Shown: piece by piece, positions 44,695 through 53,101 of the stretch | Numbering within the stretch: the stretch's first letter is position 1 | Layout: each line of letters starts with the position of its first letter | Assembly: GCF_003610255.1 (NCBI RefSeq) | Contig: NZ_RAPS01000001.1 | Span: 7,901,001-7,965,000 of the forward strand | Source of the DNA: Streptomyces sp. TLI_171 | GTDB lineage: Bacteria > Actinomycetota > Actinomycetes > Streptomycetales > Streptomycetaceae | DNA length: 64,000 nt | Reading direction: 5' to 3' | Program-made: the position numbers and the translations under genes | The notes under the pieces: generated by a model | Databases searched by the model: none | What the model was told of the DNA's origin: nothing | The model's input: only the letters and a program-made list of their open reading frames with translations

Positions 44695-45717
44695 TCAGGA
44701 TGCGGCGCGCAGACGGGTGCGGGTGGCTTTGGCGACGGCTTTCTGGAGTTCGTCGCGGGTCATGGTGGAGCGGTGGGCGATCTCGTACTGGGTGGCCTTC
44801 TCGTACAGCTGCGCCTTGGTCAGCCGCGAGAGGTCTTCCTCGGCGCCGGTGCTCTTCTTCGGGGCCGCGGTTCTGCCTGCGCGGGCGGCGCGCTTGGCCG
44901 GTTCGTCCCCGGCGGAGGAGCGCGTCGTGCCGCCCTTGACGCCTTCGAGGCTGCGTTTCAGGACGTCCATGAGGTCGACGACGTTGGTGGCCTCGGCGGG
45001 CGGGCCTTCGGACGCGGCGGTCTCGCGGCCGGCGAGCTTGTCCTCGATGAGCTTCTTGACCTGCTCCTCGAAGGTGTCGTGGTACTCGGAGGGGTCCCAG
45101 TCCACGCTGAGCATGTCGATCAGCTGCTGGGCGGTGGCGAGTTCCTGCTTGCTGTAGGCGGCCTTCCCGCTGGGGAGGTCGCCGATCTCCTTGCGGGCGT
45201 CGCGGACTTCGTCGGCCCAGTGCATGGTGTGCAGCTCCAGCAGGCCGTCGTCGGCGCGCACGGCGGTGAGGTACTCCTTGCCGCGCATGGAGAACAGGGC
45301 GATGCCGGCCCGGTTGGAGCGGGCCAGGGCGTCGGTCAGCAGGCTGAAGATCTTGGCGTACTCCTTGCCCTTCGGGCCGAGGTAGTACGTCTTGTCGAAG
45401 AAGATCGGGTCGACCTGGTCGAGGTCGACGAATCCGGAGATGTCGATGGTGCGGGAGCGGCCGGGGGAGATCTGCTCCAGCTCTTCGGGCTCGACGACGA
45501 CGTACTCGCCGTCGGTGACCTCGTAGCCCTTGACGATCTCCGAGTAGGGCACCTCGTCGCCGGTGCGCTCGTTGACGCGCTTGTTGCGCACGCGGTCGCC
45601 GGTGCCGCGCTGCAGCTGGTGGAAGCTCACGCCGTGGCTGTCGGTCGCCGTGTACAGCGAGACGGGGACGGTCACCAGGCCGAAGGTGAGCACGCCGGTC
45701 CATACGGGTCGGGCCAT
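44695..45717 (-). CDS. ku: Ku DNA-end-binding protein (non-homologous end joining)
   Basis: The 340-residue protein is a bacterial Ku: ARPVWTGVLTFGLVTVPVSL, the core GYEVTDGEYVVVEPEELEQI and MHWADEVRDARKEIGDLPSG. Residues 260-340 add a Lys/Ala-rich tail with a Rho-N/SAP-like helix pair (LTKAQLYEKATQYEIAHRST), a DNA-binding extension seen in long actinobacterial Ku proteins. It forms a homodimer ring on double-strand ends and recruits LigD; no ligD is in this window. GGAAGG lies 9-14 nt before ATG 45717; a GTG one codon upstream is possible. Confidence 0.95.
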   Translation of the reverse strand: MARPVWTGVLTFGLVTVPVSLYTATDSHGVSFHQLQRGTGDRVRNKRVNERTGDEVPYSEIVKGYEVTDGEYVVVEPEELEQISPGRSRTIDISGFVDLDQVDPIFFDKTYYLGPKGKEYAKIFSLLTDALARSNRAGIALFSMRGKEYLTAVRADDGLLELHTMHWADEVRDARKEIGDLPSGKAAYSKQELATAQQLIDMLSVDWDPSEYHDTFEEQVKKLIEDKLAGRETAASEGPPAEATNVVDLMDVLKRSLEGVKGGTTRSSAGDEPAKRAARAGRTAAPKKSTGAEEDLSRLTKAQLYEKATQYEIAHRSTMTRDELQKAVAKATRTRLRAAS

Positions 45718-45885
45718 CACCGACCACCTTCCTTCTTTCGCTCCACCGGCCTGCGCCGGTCGTGGTGGTGCGCGGCCGGGTCGTCACCGGCCGCGCCGTC
45801 CGCGGTGCTGCTCTCGAGGGGTCGGCCCGACGCCCGGGGCGAGCCCGACATGACATCCAGGGCCCGCCCCGGAAGCGTGCGGGTG

Positions 45886-46221
45886 TCAGAGGCGTTCGCG
45901 GTAGCTGCCGGTCTCGGTGCGGCGCTCCTCGATGAAGGGCTCGAACCGCTTGAGCTCGCCCTTCACCTGCCGGTCGAGCATGTTCGTCATGTCCGCGGCC
46001 TTCTCCGCCGGACCCTCGGGCTGGTAGTCCATCGACATGGCGGTCCGGGTGTGGCGGTCGTCCGGGGGCTGGAAGGACACCATGCCGGTCTTCACCTCGC
46101 CGCTGGTGGTGCGCCAACTGACGTGGTCGTCCGGGACCTGGTCGACGATCTTGGTCTTCCAGTGGTTGTATGCGGTGCTGACCGGCACATCCACGTCGAT
46201 CGTTTCCTGCACCGTGCTCAT
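45886..46221 (-). CDS. SRPBCC-family protein with internal deletion
   Basis: The 111-residue protein opens like the SRPBCC (polyketide cyclase/START-like) proteins common in this group (TVQETIDVDVPVSTAYNHW) and ends like them (PEGPAEKAADMTNMLDRQVK, FEPFIEERRTETGSYRERL). Relatives are usually about 150 residues. Here the segment after YNHW that forms the first strands and the cavity (about 40 residues, including the FPxFMxxV part) is missing, and smaller gaps occur at KTKIVDQ and HTRTAMS. The frame stays open. It may be a folded mini-version or a gene on the way out. It follows Ku on the same strand but is 165 bp away. Confidence 0.65.
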   Translation of the reverse strand: MSTVQETIDVDVPVSTAYNHWKTKIVDQVPDDHVSWRTTSGEVKTGMVSFQPPDDRHTRTAMSMDYQPEGPAEKAADMTNMLDRQVKGELKRFEPFIEERRTETGSYRERL

Positions 46222-46599
46222 GCCGGACCGCTCCTCGTCGCGTCGGATTCACCGGACCCGGGCGCATGCCCGGGCAGCAGGCGATGACACGGGGCCGCTC
46301 CCCATCCCGCCCGCACGCCGACGCGGCCGCAACCGCAGACCGCCGCCCTCACCGGCGCCGACCCAGGGCACCCGTCCGCTCTCCCCGCGCTCCGGGACAT
46401 CCGCCGCGCGTCCCGGGCGGCTGGACCGCCCGGGTGATGCCGAGGCCGTCGCCGCTGCCACCGGTCAGCTGCAGGTGGAGATCACCCGAGAGGACATCGA
46501 ACGGCTCCTCACCCCCGCGTCCTGCGGCCTGCTCCGAGCCGAGCCGCTCCGCCGACCGGCGTCGCCGCGCCCTTACGTAGGCCGGCCCGGCAGTCGCAC
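46222..46599. other. Unassigned stretch
   Basis: About 380 bp. A plus-strand frame near 46430-46560 (AVAAATGQLQVEITREDIER) has plausible codon use for some 40 codons but no start signal and no family that I recognise. It may be a relic. Confidence 0.35.
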
Positions 46600-46955
46600 C
46601 TACGGCGTGGCGATGCGGGCGAGGACCTGCTGGAGTCGGAGGGCAGGGCGCGCCAGTGCAGGACCGGGGCGAGGGCGGTACTGGCGGCGGCGAGGAACCA
46701 GGCGAGGTGTCCGTGAACGCGGGCGATGGTGACCGCGAGGACGGCGAGCGCTGTGCGCAGCCGCTCCAGACGTTCGATCTCCGGCACGTCCTGCTGGACG
46801 TCCGGCGGGCCGACGGCGTCGGCCAGGTCGGATGCGGCCTGTTCGGTGAGGGCCCGGTCGGCGGGGTTCGGCTGCCACTGCCCGCCCCGCAGTTGCAGCT
46901 CGGCCTCCTCGGCCAGCCGCGCGACCGCCTTCGCCATGCTCATGCCCATGTTCAT
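46600..46955 (-). pseudogene. Small hypothetical gene with a 5-bp tandem-duplication frameshift
   Basis: From ATG 46955 the frame reads MNMGMSMAKAVARLAEEAEL, then RALTEQAASDLADAVG and AVTIARVHGHLAWFLAAAST and VLHWRA with strong codon bias. At 46640-46649 (plus strand AGGGCAGGGC) five bases are repeated. Removing one copy joins HWRA to LRLQQVLARIATP and a stop at 46600, giving a protein of about 117 residues; with the duplication the frame runs on with poor codon use to 46509. The protein is of unknown function, with one hydrophobic helix. The gene is divergent from the winged-helix gene at 47170. Confidence 0.5.
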
Positions 46956-47169
46956 CGGCGCACCCCGGTGCGCACACCCTGGTGCGGCGCCACGAACACT
47001 CAATGCGCTGCGCCCACGCAGCTCGCGGACCAGCAGTGTCCGGCGAGCGCCCCCTCGATCGGTGACGCGAAGGGTGCCACTCCCGGTACAGACCCGTGCC
47101 TGCGCCGGCGACCTTCGGCAGCTGGGGTTCCGGAGTGGTGAAACCGGAATGCGGGTTCATACTTGTGGT

Positions 47170-47529
47170 GTGGCGGACGAGCACGGGCCGCGTTCGAGCT
47201 GGACGTTTCTGACCCAGCACGCGCGGGTGCTGCTGATGGTCTCGCGTGATCCCGAGGTGAGGGTCCGGGACCTGGCGGCGGCGTGCGGCGTGACGGAGCG
47301 GGCGGTGCAGGCGATCCTCACGGATCTGGAGAGCGCCGGCTACGTCACCCGGACCCGGCACGGGCGCCGCAACCACTACCAGGTCACCCGACACACCTAC
47401 TTCCGCCATCCGGCGGAGAACCACCACGAGATCGCCGGACTGCTGGCCCTGTTCGCCGACCTCGACCCGGTTTCCACCTCCGACGATCCGGCCCCGGGCG
47501 GCAACGATGAGCACGATGGACATCCCTGA
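47170..47529 (+). CDS. Winged-helix (MarR/ArsR-type) regulator
   Basis: The 119-residue protein has a compact winged helix: TFLTQHARVLLMVSRDPEVR, VRDLAAACGVTERAVQAILT and DLESAGYVTRTRHGRRNHYQ, followed by a short acidic tail. It probably binds DNA as a dimer; the ligand and targets are unknown. The GTG start has no ribosome site but CATACT lies a few bases upstream, so the mRNA may be leaderless; an ATG 21 bp upstream is an alternative. The end overlaps the next gene by 23 nt. A truncated copy of this gene occurs at 19975-20110. Confidence 0.8.
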   Translation: MADEHGPRSSWTFLTQHARVLLMVSRDPEVRVRDLAAACGVTERAVQAILTDLESAGYVTRTRHGRRNHYQVTRHTYFRHPAENHHEIAGLLALFADLDPVSTSDDPAPGGNDEHDGHP

Positions 47530-47788
47530 CCCGATCCGCACCCTCGCGCCCGTCCTGACAACGGGTGCCGAAGCCGATCGGTCGCTCGTTGCAGCGGCCG
47601 CAGCGGAGCTTGCCCGACTGGGAGACCTGGCCGCCATGGCGGCGGAGCGCCTCCGGGCGGGCGACCCGCGCGGAGCGCTGAGCGTCGCGACCGGCGCCGG
47701 GCCCGCGGCAGCCTCGGCCGCGACCGCCCGCACCGCCACCACTGTCGCCCTGGCCGGAACGCAACTCGCCGGGACCCGACCGGGCTGA
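47507..47788 (+). CDS. Small Ala-rich helical protein, unknown
   Basis: The 93-residue protein (PDPIRTLAPVLTTGAEADRS, then LVAAAAAELARLGDLAAMAA) is almost entirely helical and very Ala-rich, with no signal or membrane segment. It has GC-rich third positions and overlaps the winged-helix gene by 23 nt, which suggests they are translated together. A second ATG three codons on is possible. No function is assigned. Confidence 0.55.
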   Translation: MSTMDIPDPIRTLAPVLTTGAEADRSLVAAAAAELARLGDLAAMAAERLRAGDPRGALSVATGAGPAAASAATARTATTVALAGTQLAGTRPG

Positions 47789-47858
47789 CCCGGACCCCAT
47801 TCCGGTCGAGCCCGCCGGCCCGGCCGCCTTCCCCGGACGTGAACGGAGGCCGCACCCC

Positions 47859-48281
47859 ATGCACACCCGGACACCCAACCGCACCGCCTCCCGCCCGCCG
47901 CGCGCTCGGCGCGCCCGCCCCTGCCGCCTGCGGGCCACCCTGATCGAGGTCCCGGGCACCGCTGCCGTCCTGCACCTGGACGGCGAGATCGACTACGACC
48001 AGGCTCCCGTCCTGCAGGACGCGGTCACCCGGGCCGCCGCCCGTCGCCACCCTCGACTGATCATCGACCTGGCCCGCGTCCGGTTCTGCGACACCACCAC
48101 TCTCCACATCCTCTTCAAGGCCCAGCGTGCCGCCGAGGAGTACGGCGCCGTCCTGCTCCTCGCGGAGCCCTCCACCGTCGTCCGCAGAGTGCTGGAGATC
48201 ACCGAGATGGATCGCGTGTTCGCCGTCCGCGGCAGCGTCCGAGCCGCCCTGACCGACCACGCGGAGCGAGAGCGAGTGTGA
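47859..48281 (+). CDS. STAS-domain protein (anti-sigma antagonist-like), truncated
   Basis: The 140-residue protein has a basic N-terminus and a STAS domain: VLHLDGEIDYDQAPVLQDAV and DLARVRFCDTTTLHILFKAQ, with Thr at the position phosphorylated in antagonists. GGAGG lies 11 nt before the ATG. The downstream DNA encodes, in shifted frames, the same C-terminal extension found in the STAS protein at 7755-8495, so this gene seems to be a paralogue that lost its tail by frameshift. The STAS domain itself is complete and may still work in partner switching. Confidence 0.82.
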   Translation: MHTRTPNRTASRPPRARRARPCRLRATLIEVPGTAAVLHLDGEIDYDQAPVLQDAVTRAAARRHPRLIIDLARVRFCDTTTLHILFKAQRAAEEYGAVLLLAEPSTVVRRVLEITEMDRVFAVRGSVRAALTDHAERERV

Positions 48282-48400
48282 CGGGCCGGCCGCCGCAGCG
48301 GTACATCGCCACGCTGCCCGGCGCGGTCGGGGCGCGCACCGGGACGCGGAGACCGTGACGGTGTACCGCATCGGCGGCACCGGTCCGGGGCGGCCGGACT
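48282..48400 (+). pseudogene. Lost C-terminal tail of the STAS gene
   Basis: PPQRYIATLPGAVGA and, in another frame, TVTVYRIGGTGPGR match PPERCIVTLPVPVGAH and TVTVHRTGRTGPGG of the STAS protein at 7755-8495. They follow the stop of the second STAS gene directly, so a frameshift and stop have removed them. Confidence 0.55.
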
Positions 48401-48417
48401 CCGGCAAGCCCTGTTGT

Positions 48418-48559
48418 TCATCCGGGTTCGAGGACGGGACGGACCTCGACGGTCTCCGGGGTGGGCAGGCTCCTCGCCAGTTCGAGGGCTTCGGCGCGGT
48501 TGGCGATCTCGACGATGAACCAGCCGCCGATGGTCTCTTCGCCGTGGGGTGCGGGCGAT
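48418..48559 (-). pseudogene. C-terminal relic of a YCII-related (DGPF-type) protein
   Basis: One frame reads PHGEETIGGWFIVEIANRAE, then ALELARSLPTPETVEVRPVL and a stop, the usual end of YCII-related DGPF-domain proteins. The N-terminal half is absent; the fragment abuts the virginiamycin B lyase-like relic. Confidence 0.55.
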
Positions 48560-48567
48560 GTGCCGGT

Positions 48568-49115
48568 TCAGGTGGTCTGGCCGATCGGGGCAATGCGGGC
48601 GAGCGCGCCGATTGCGAGCGCGGTCCGCAGCGCACCGTCGGGGCCGACGATGATGCCTTGGGGCGCGGAGCCGGGGATGGGCAGGGCGTACGTCGTGACG
48701 GCGCCGACGCGGTCGCCGCCCCGCTTGGTGAACCATGCAGGCGGTGCCTTGTCCGGCGGCGGTGACGGCGTGCGGGCGTGAGGTCCGGTCGAGGAGCGGG
48801 ACCTCAGTGATCTTCCCGTCGGGGGGATCCGACGAACCACCGCGTTCCGTCGTGGCCGGCGGCGATGCCCAGCGGTGCTGCCGCCTCGGTCGGCAGGGCG
48901 TGGAAGGTGACGGCGCCGTTCATGTCGATCCGCCTGCCGGCGTGGGCCTGTTGAGGGTGAACCACATCCCGCCGTCTCCGCCGGCGGTGATCGCGGACGA
49001 GAACGCCACGGTGAGGGGGAGCGGGAACGTAGTGACGTCGCCGGCGACGGTGATGCGGCCGATGCGGTCGGCGGCGCCGTCGGAGGTGATCCGTCCGATT
49101 CGCAGAGCGATCCGC
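48568..49115 (-). pseudogene. Virginiamycin B lyase-like (Vgb) beta-propeller relic
   Basis: Repeated propeller blades appear in order in three frames: ADRIGRITVAGDVTTFPLPL with GGDGGMWFTLN; then AVTFHALPTEAAAPLGIAAG with HDGTRWFVGS; then PTGKITEVPLLDRTSRPHAV, and finally VGAVTTYALPIPGSAPQGII and VGPDGALRTALAIGAL before the stop. The GPDGxxWFT/RIGRI pattern is that of Vgb-family streptogramin lyases and related propellers. Several frameshifts make it non-functional. Confidence 0.65.
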
Positions 49116-49265
49116 CGACGCTTCGACGAGGAGCGACGGCCACCGGTCGGCCGCCCCATCTTGTCGGACCGGGGAGCCGGGTGAGTCGTCCCGGGGTGCC
49201 CTGGGCCCGGACCGCGCCGAGACGGCTCACCGCCACCACTCTGCTGCCGTGATCCTGTTCCGGCC

Positions 49266-49787
49266 CTACGGGTGCTGGATCGTTCCGGTCTGGTTCATCA
49301 TCTGGTTCAGCGGGTCGCTCGCCCCGCCCGGCGTCGGTGTGGTGGTCCCGCCGGCCCCCGGGATCGGTCCTGTCGGCTCCCAGGCGCCGGCCTGGGTGAC
49401 GACGTACCCGCAGCCATCGCCGCGCTTCCACTGGCGGACGGAGGAGAACTGGTCGTTGTAACGGAGCGGCAGGTGGTAACTCCAGCCGTTGGGTGCGACC
49501 CAGACGCACTCACCCTGGTAATCGGCGTTGACGTAGAGGGTCACGTAATGGTCCGTGTTGTTCCAGAAGGACGTGACCCGATCGTTCATCGCGCCGAAGT
49601 TCGGGACGTCCCCGGCGGTGTCGCCGAAGGTTCCGGTGTAATCCTGATCCACCCACTGACAGTACTTACCGGCCGGGCACTGACTGGTCGACGCGGCCGC
49701 CGTCCCAGCGGCCGCGACTCCCAAAACGGCCGTGAGCACCGCACCGACGGCTGCCGCACCGAAAGACTTGTGAAAAATCCTGGACAT
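49266..49787 (-). CDS. Secreted peptidase inhibitor family I36 protein
   Basis: The 173-residue protein has a Sec signal (residues 1-33, ending GTAAASTSQ), then the beta/gamma-crystallin-like I36 domain: CPAGKYCQWVDQDYTGTFGD, FGAMNDRVTSFWNNTDHYVT and DYQGECVWVAPNGWSYHLPL, with cysteines placed as in I36 proteins. A Gly/Pro/Thr-rich tail (GAGGTTTPTPGGASD) follows. I36 members inhibit metalloproteases of streptomycetes, but most are untested. GGGGGAGAA lies 5-8 nt before the chosen ATG. The 270 bp upstream hold its promoter and no gene. Confidence 0.85.
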   Translation of the reverse strand: MSRIFHKSFGAAAVGAVLTAVLGVAAAGTAAASTSQCPAGKYCQWVDQDYTGTFGDTAGDVPNFGAMNDRVTSFWNNTDHYVTLYVNADYQGECVWVAPNGWSYHLPLRYNDQFSSVRQWKRGDGCGYVVTQAGAWEPTGPIPGAGGTTTPTPGGASDPLNQMMNQTGTIQHP

Positions 49788-50060
49788 CGCGAATTCTCCC
49801 CCACTGCTCTTGCAGGCCGCTTCACGTCGGGCGGCTGAGGCTGCGACCCCCAAATTAGCCCGGGGAAAAGGGAGTTACCGATTCGCCGGCGGCTTGTCAT
49901 GGGTTCGTAAGAGGTGGCTGGGCCCAGGCTTGCATACGGACTTGACCGACAGTCGGCTCTCCGGACCGTCAGGCAGCGTGCCGGTACTCGTCGATCGGTG
50001 CGGCCAGGACAGGGACCGCTTCCGGGGCACGGGCGGGTCGTGCGTCGTGGAGTGTCGCAT

Positions 50061-51098
50061 TCAGGCGGTGTGCGGGTGGAGGCCGAGCGTGAGACGCGGG
50101 GCGAGTGCGTGCAGGAAATCCGCCGCGTCGAACATTTCGCCGGCGGATGCGACCCCCACGGTCTCGGTGCGGCCGGTCAGGACGCGTTCGAGGGCCTCGA
50201 CGACCAGGGGAGCGGTGACGGCGTAGATGTCCTGGCCACTGGCGGTGGCCCGACGTTCCGTACCGCCCGAGCGCACGACGGCGTCGACCAGGAAGGTCTG
50301 GTCGGAGCGCCCGCTGCCGTCTGTGGCGGTGGGGGCCGGGGTGCCGGGTGCGGCGACGTCGCGGACCGCTTCGGCGGTCATGTAGGTGGTCACGTCAGGG
50401 ATGGACAGGTGCTGGGGAACCGTGACGACATCCGCCATGGTGAACTCGCCGATCACCTCCCGGCGCCCCATCGGCTCCGGGAAGGTCCACTCCAGGGTCG
50501 GCGCGGCGTCGGTGCGCTGCTCCCACTGTCCGCCGCGGTAGCGCAGCCGGACGTCGCCGCGCCGCTCGCGGGAGACGGCGCCGGACAGCCGGGTGCCGGT
50601 GGTGGGGTGCCAGCTGCTGAGCGCGTAGGCGATGTGCGCCTCGTCGGCCGAGGTCCAGTCGCCCATCGCCGCGGTGGCCAGCAGGTCGCCCAGGCCGCCG
50701 AAGAACGCCATGGCAGGGACGATCACCGCTCCCGCTTCCCCGGCCCGCTCGCGGTAGTGGGCGAAGGTGTCGAGATTCGCCTCGAGTTCGGCGGCCACGT
50801 CCAGGTAGGGGATCTTCGCGCGGAGCGCGGCTTCGATCACGGGGCCGGTGGTCGTCGCGAAGGGGCCGGCGCAGTTGATGACCGCCACCGTTCCCGCCAG
50901 GGCGGCATCCAGCGAGTCCGCATCGTCGACCGATGCCACCCGGCCCTCGAGTTCGAGCTCGGCGGCCAACTCCCGCACGGCCTGCGGGTTGCGCCCGGAC
51001 GGCACCGGAACGAACCCGCGCGCGGCCAGTTCCGCGACCACGAAGCGCCCGGTGTGACCGTACGCGCCGAACACCGCCACCAGTTGACCTGACTCCAT
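50061..51098 (-). CDS. Saccharopine-dehydrogenase-like NAD(P)-binding oxidoreductase
   Basis: The 345-residue protein has an N-terminal Rossmann fold (QLVAVFGAYGHTGRFVVAEL, a GxxGxTG variant; then VASVDDADSLDAAL and AVINCAGPF) and the C-terminal part of saccharopine-reductase-like/trans-acting enoyl reductase proteins (YLDVAAELEANLDTFAHYRE, GVASAGEMFDAADFLHAL at the end). The substrate is unknown. GGGAGCG precedes the chosen ATG by about 6 nt. It is divergent from a GlxA-type regulator across 127 bp and is its probable target. Confidence 0.85.
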   Translation of the reverse strand: MESGQLVAVFGAYGHTGRFVVAELAARGFVPVPSGRNPQAVRELAAELELEGRVASVDDADSLDAALAGTVAVINCAGPFATTTGPVIEAALRAKIPYLDVAAELEANLDTFAHYRERAGEAGAVIVPAMAFFGGLGDLLATAAMGDWTSADEAHIAYALSSWHPTTGTRLSGAVSRERRGDVRLRYRGGQWEQRTDAAPTLEWTFPEPMGRREVIGEFTMADVVTVPQHLSIPDVTTYMTAEAVRDVAAPGTPAPTATDGSGRSDQTFLVDAVVRSGGTERRATASGQDIYAVTAPLVVEALERVLTGRTETVGVASAGEMFDAADFLHALAPRLTLGLHPHTA

Positions 51099-51225
51099 GA
51101 GAGCGCTCCCGTGCACCCGAACTCCGCCGCGCTCCTGATCCGCCGCGGCCTGACACCCACATCCTGGCCCGGCGGCGGCACCCCGCACGAGCGTCGGAAA
51201 CGACACGGCGCGTACAGTTTCGGAC

Positions 51226-52161
51226 ATGCCTTCTGTTGCGCTGGCTGTCACCGACGGCATGCTCCACTACGAACTGTCCGTGGCCGTCGAGATCTTCGGA
51301 TCCGACCTGACCCACGTCGTGGACCCCTGGTACGACTTCTCCCTGTGCGGGAACGGCCCGGTGCACGTCGACCGCTTCCGGCTCGAACCCGACCACGGAC
51401 TCGGCCACCTCGCCCGCGCGGACACCGTGATCGTGCCCGGCTGGGCCGACACCGACCGCGAACCACCCGCCGACCTCATCGAGGCGGTGCGGGCCGCCCA
51501 CGCGGCCGGCGCCCGCATCGCCTCCCTCTGCACCGGCGCGTTCGTCCTGGGCGCGGCCGGACTGCTCGACGGGAAACGCGCCACCACCCACTGGGCCCAC
51601 ACCCGCGAACTCGCCCGGCGCCACCCCAAGGCCACCGTCGACCCGGACGTCCTCTACGTCGACAACGGCGACGTCCTCACCTCCGCGGGCAAGGCCGCCG
51701 CCATGGACCTGTGCCTGCACCTGGTCCGCCTCGACCACGGCTCGGTCAACGCCAACAAGATCGCCCGCCGACTGGTCATCCCACCCCACCGCGACGGCGG
51801 CCAGGCCCAGTTCATCTCCACCCCCCTGCCCGATCCCGGCAACCACCCCCTGGCCGAACTCCTCCCCTGGGCGATGGAGCACCTGAGCCAGCCGCTGACC
51901 GTCGAAGACCTGGCCCGTCAGGCCCGCATGAGCTCACGCCACCTCGCCCGCCACTTCAAACACCTCACCGGCATCACCCCCCTGCACTGGCTCCACACCC
52001 AGCGCATCCGCCGCGCCCAGGAACTCCTGGAGACCACCAACGCCACGGTCGACGCCATCGCCACGGCCACCGGCATGGGCACCGCCACCACCCTGCGCCG
52101 CCACTTCCACCGCAGCGTCGGCGTCCCACCCGATTCCTACCGCCGCACCTTCCGCCCGTGA
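51226..52161 (+). CDS. GlxA-type AraC-family regulator (DJ-1/PfpI domain plus HTH)
   Basis: The 311-residue protein joins a DJ-1/PfpI-like domain (residues 1-180; nucleophile elbow IASLCTGAFVLGAAGLLDGK with the conserved Cys) to an AraC helix-turn-helix pair (residues 205-305: PLTVEDLARQARMSSRHLAR, then HWLHTQRIRRAQELLE and GMGTATTLRRHFHRSVGVPP). Such regulators act as activators or repressors with unknown ligands. The ATG lies 7 nt after a TACAGT -10-like element (51213-51218) and has no ribosome site, so the mRNA is probably leaderless. It likely controls the divergent oxidoreductase gene. Confidence 0.92.
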   Translation: MPSVALAVTDGMLHYELSVAVEIFGSDLTHVVDPWYDFSLCGNGPVHVDRFRLEPDHGLGHLARADTVIVPGWADTDREPPADLIEAVRAAHAAGARIASLCTGAFVLGAAGLLDGKRATTHWAHTRELARRHPKATVDPDVLYVDNGDVLTSAGKAAAMDLCLHLVRLDHGSVNANKIARRLVIPPHRDGGQAQFISTPLPDPGNHPLAELLPWAMEHLSQPLTVEDLARQARMSSRHLARHFKHLTGITPLHWLHTQRIRRAQELLETTNATVDAIATATGMGTATTLRRHFHRSVGVPPDSYRRTFRP

Positions 52162-52253
52162 ACGCCGGTCCCGGCAAACCTGGTTCACCGTCGGTAGCCC
52201 TCGGCGGCCAGTTGGCTCCTCGCCGACAGCTGGCGGGGGCGTACCGTGGCGGC

Positions 52254-52772
52254 GTGATCGTTGACGAGGCGGGTAGCGGTGCGGTGGGAGCTGGCGTCAC
52301 CGGTGTGAGGAACTTCCGGGACGCCGGAGGTATCGGGTCGCTGCGCCGGGGCGTGCTCTACCGCTCCGGTGCGCTGTGCGAGTTGACGGCCGGAGGCGCG
52401 CGGTCCTTGGGGCGTCTGGGTGTGCGCACGGTCGTGGACCTGAGGAGCGTCCCTGAGGTCGCGGGCAGGCCGGACCTGCTGCACGGTCTCGGTCTCGAGT
52501 ACCTGCAACGTTCCGGTGTTCGCCGAGCAGCGATGGCCTGCTGAACAGCTCGAGCTCTACCCGTCGATGGTGCAATGCGCCTCGGGGAAGGACCGTGCGG
52601 GCGTTGTGGTCGCGATCATCCAGATGCCGAGTTGGGCCCGACCGGTCCGGTGCCGTCGCCCGCGGCGGCTCACTGCACCCGGTCAGTCGCCGCCGGTCAT
52701 CTCCGGCGGGCCTTGGCCTGGATCCGCAGCCACCACGGCTCCATCCCCGCCTGTCTCATCGCACACTGACCC
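52254..52772 (+). pseudogene. Broken protein tyrosine phosphatase (Y_phosphatase3-like)
   Basis: From GTG 52254 the frame reads GVRNFRDAGGIGSLRRGVLY and RSGALCELTAGGARSLGRLG, the opening of actinobacterial Tyr/Ser phosphatases, then a stop. The match continues in a second frame with FAEQRWPAEQLELYPSM followed at once by VQCASGKDRAGVVVAIIQ, which contains the CxxGKDR active-site loop but lacks the roughly 30 residues normally before it. A third frame ends with LRRALAWIRSHHGSIPACLI. Frameshifts and a deletion make it inactive. Confidence 0.65.
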
Positions 52773-53101
52773 GCGCGCCGGGGCGGGGTCACGCGGCGAA
52801 GGCGTGCCCGCCCAGCCCAGAGCCCCTTCTCGCTGCGGTTGGGACGGGCGGAGGTGGCAGGATTTTCTTGCCCTCGTGGGCGGCGAGGTCGTGCGCTGTC
52901 CGGGCGCGCGCACCGGCGCCTGAGAGGTGATCTTGGGCGTGGCGTCCGGCGGTTGCTCTGCGAACTGCGCCGGCTACGCCTGAGGCCCGTTTCTCGCAGT
53001 CGTTGCGGTTGCCTGTGCGGCCTCCCGGCCATCGAGGACCAGTCGGGCGTCACGACCTTCGACGGGTGCGCCCGGACGCCGGGCGTCGGGGTGCCTGGGC
53101 G
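52773..53101. other. Unassigned intergenic region
   Basis: About 330 bp between the phosphatase relic and the cupin gene. No gene, promoter or terminator can be supported. Confidence 0.4.

Noticed and set aside
45745..45760. ACCGGC-CTGC-GCCGGT hairpin before Ku as a terminator
   Set aside because: It lies in the 5' region of the minus-strand Ku gene and not after a gene; six base pairs at this GC content are not enough to call a function.
42701..46267. A 1,188-codon minus-strand frame
   Set aside because: It overlaps Ku, the monooxygenase and the YciI-like gene in the wrong frame; its length is explained by few stops at high GC.
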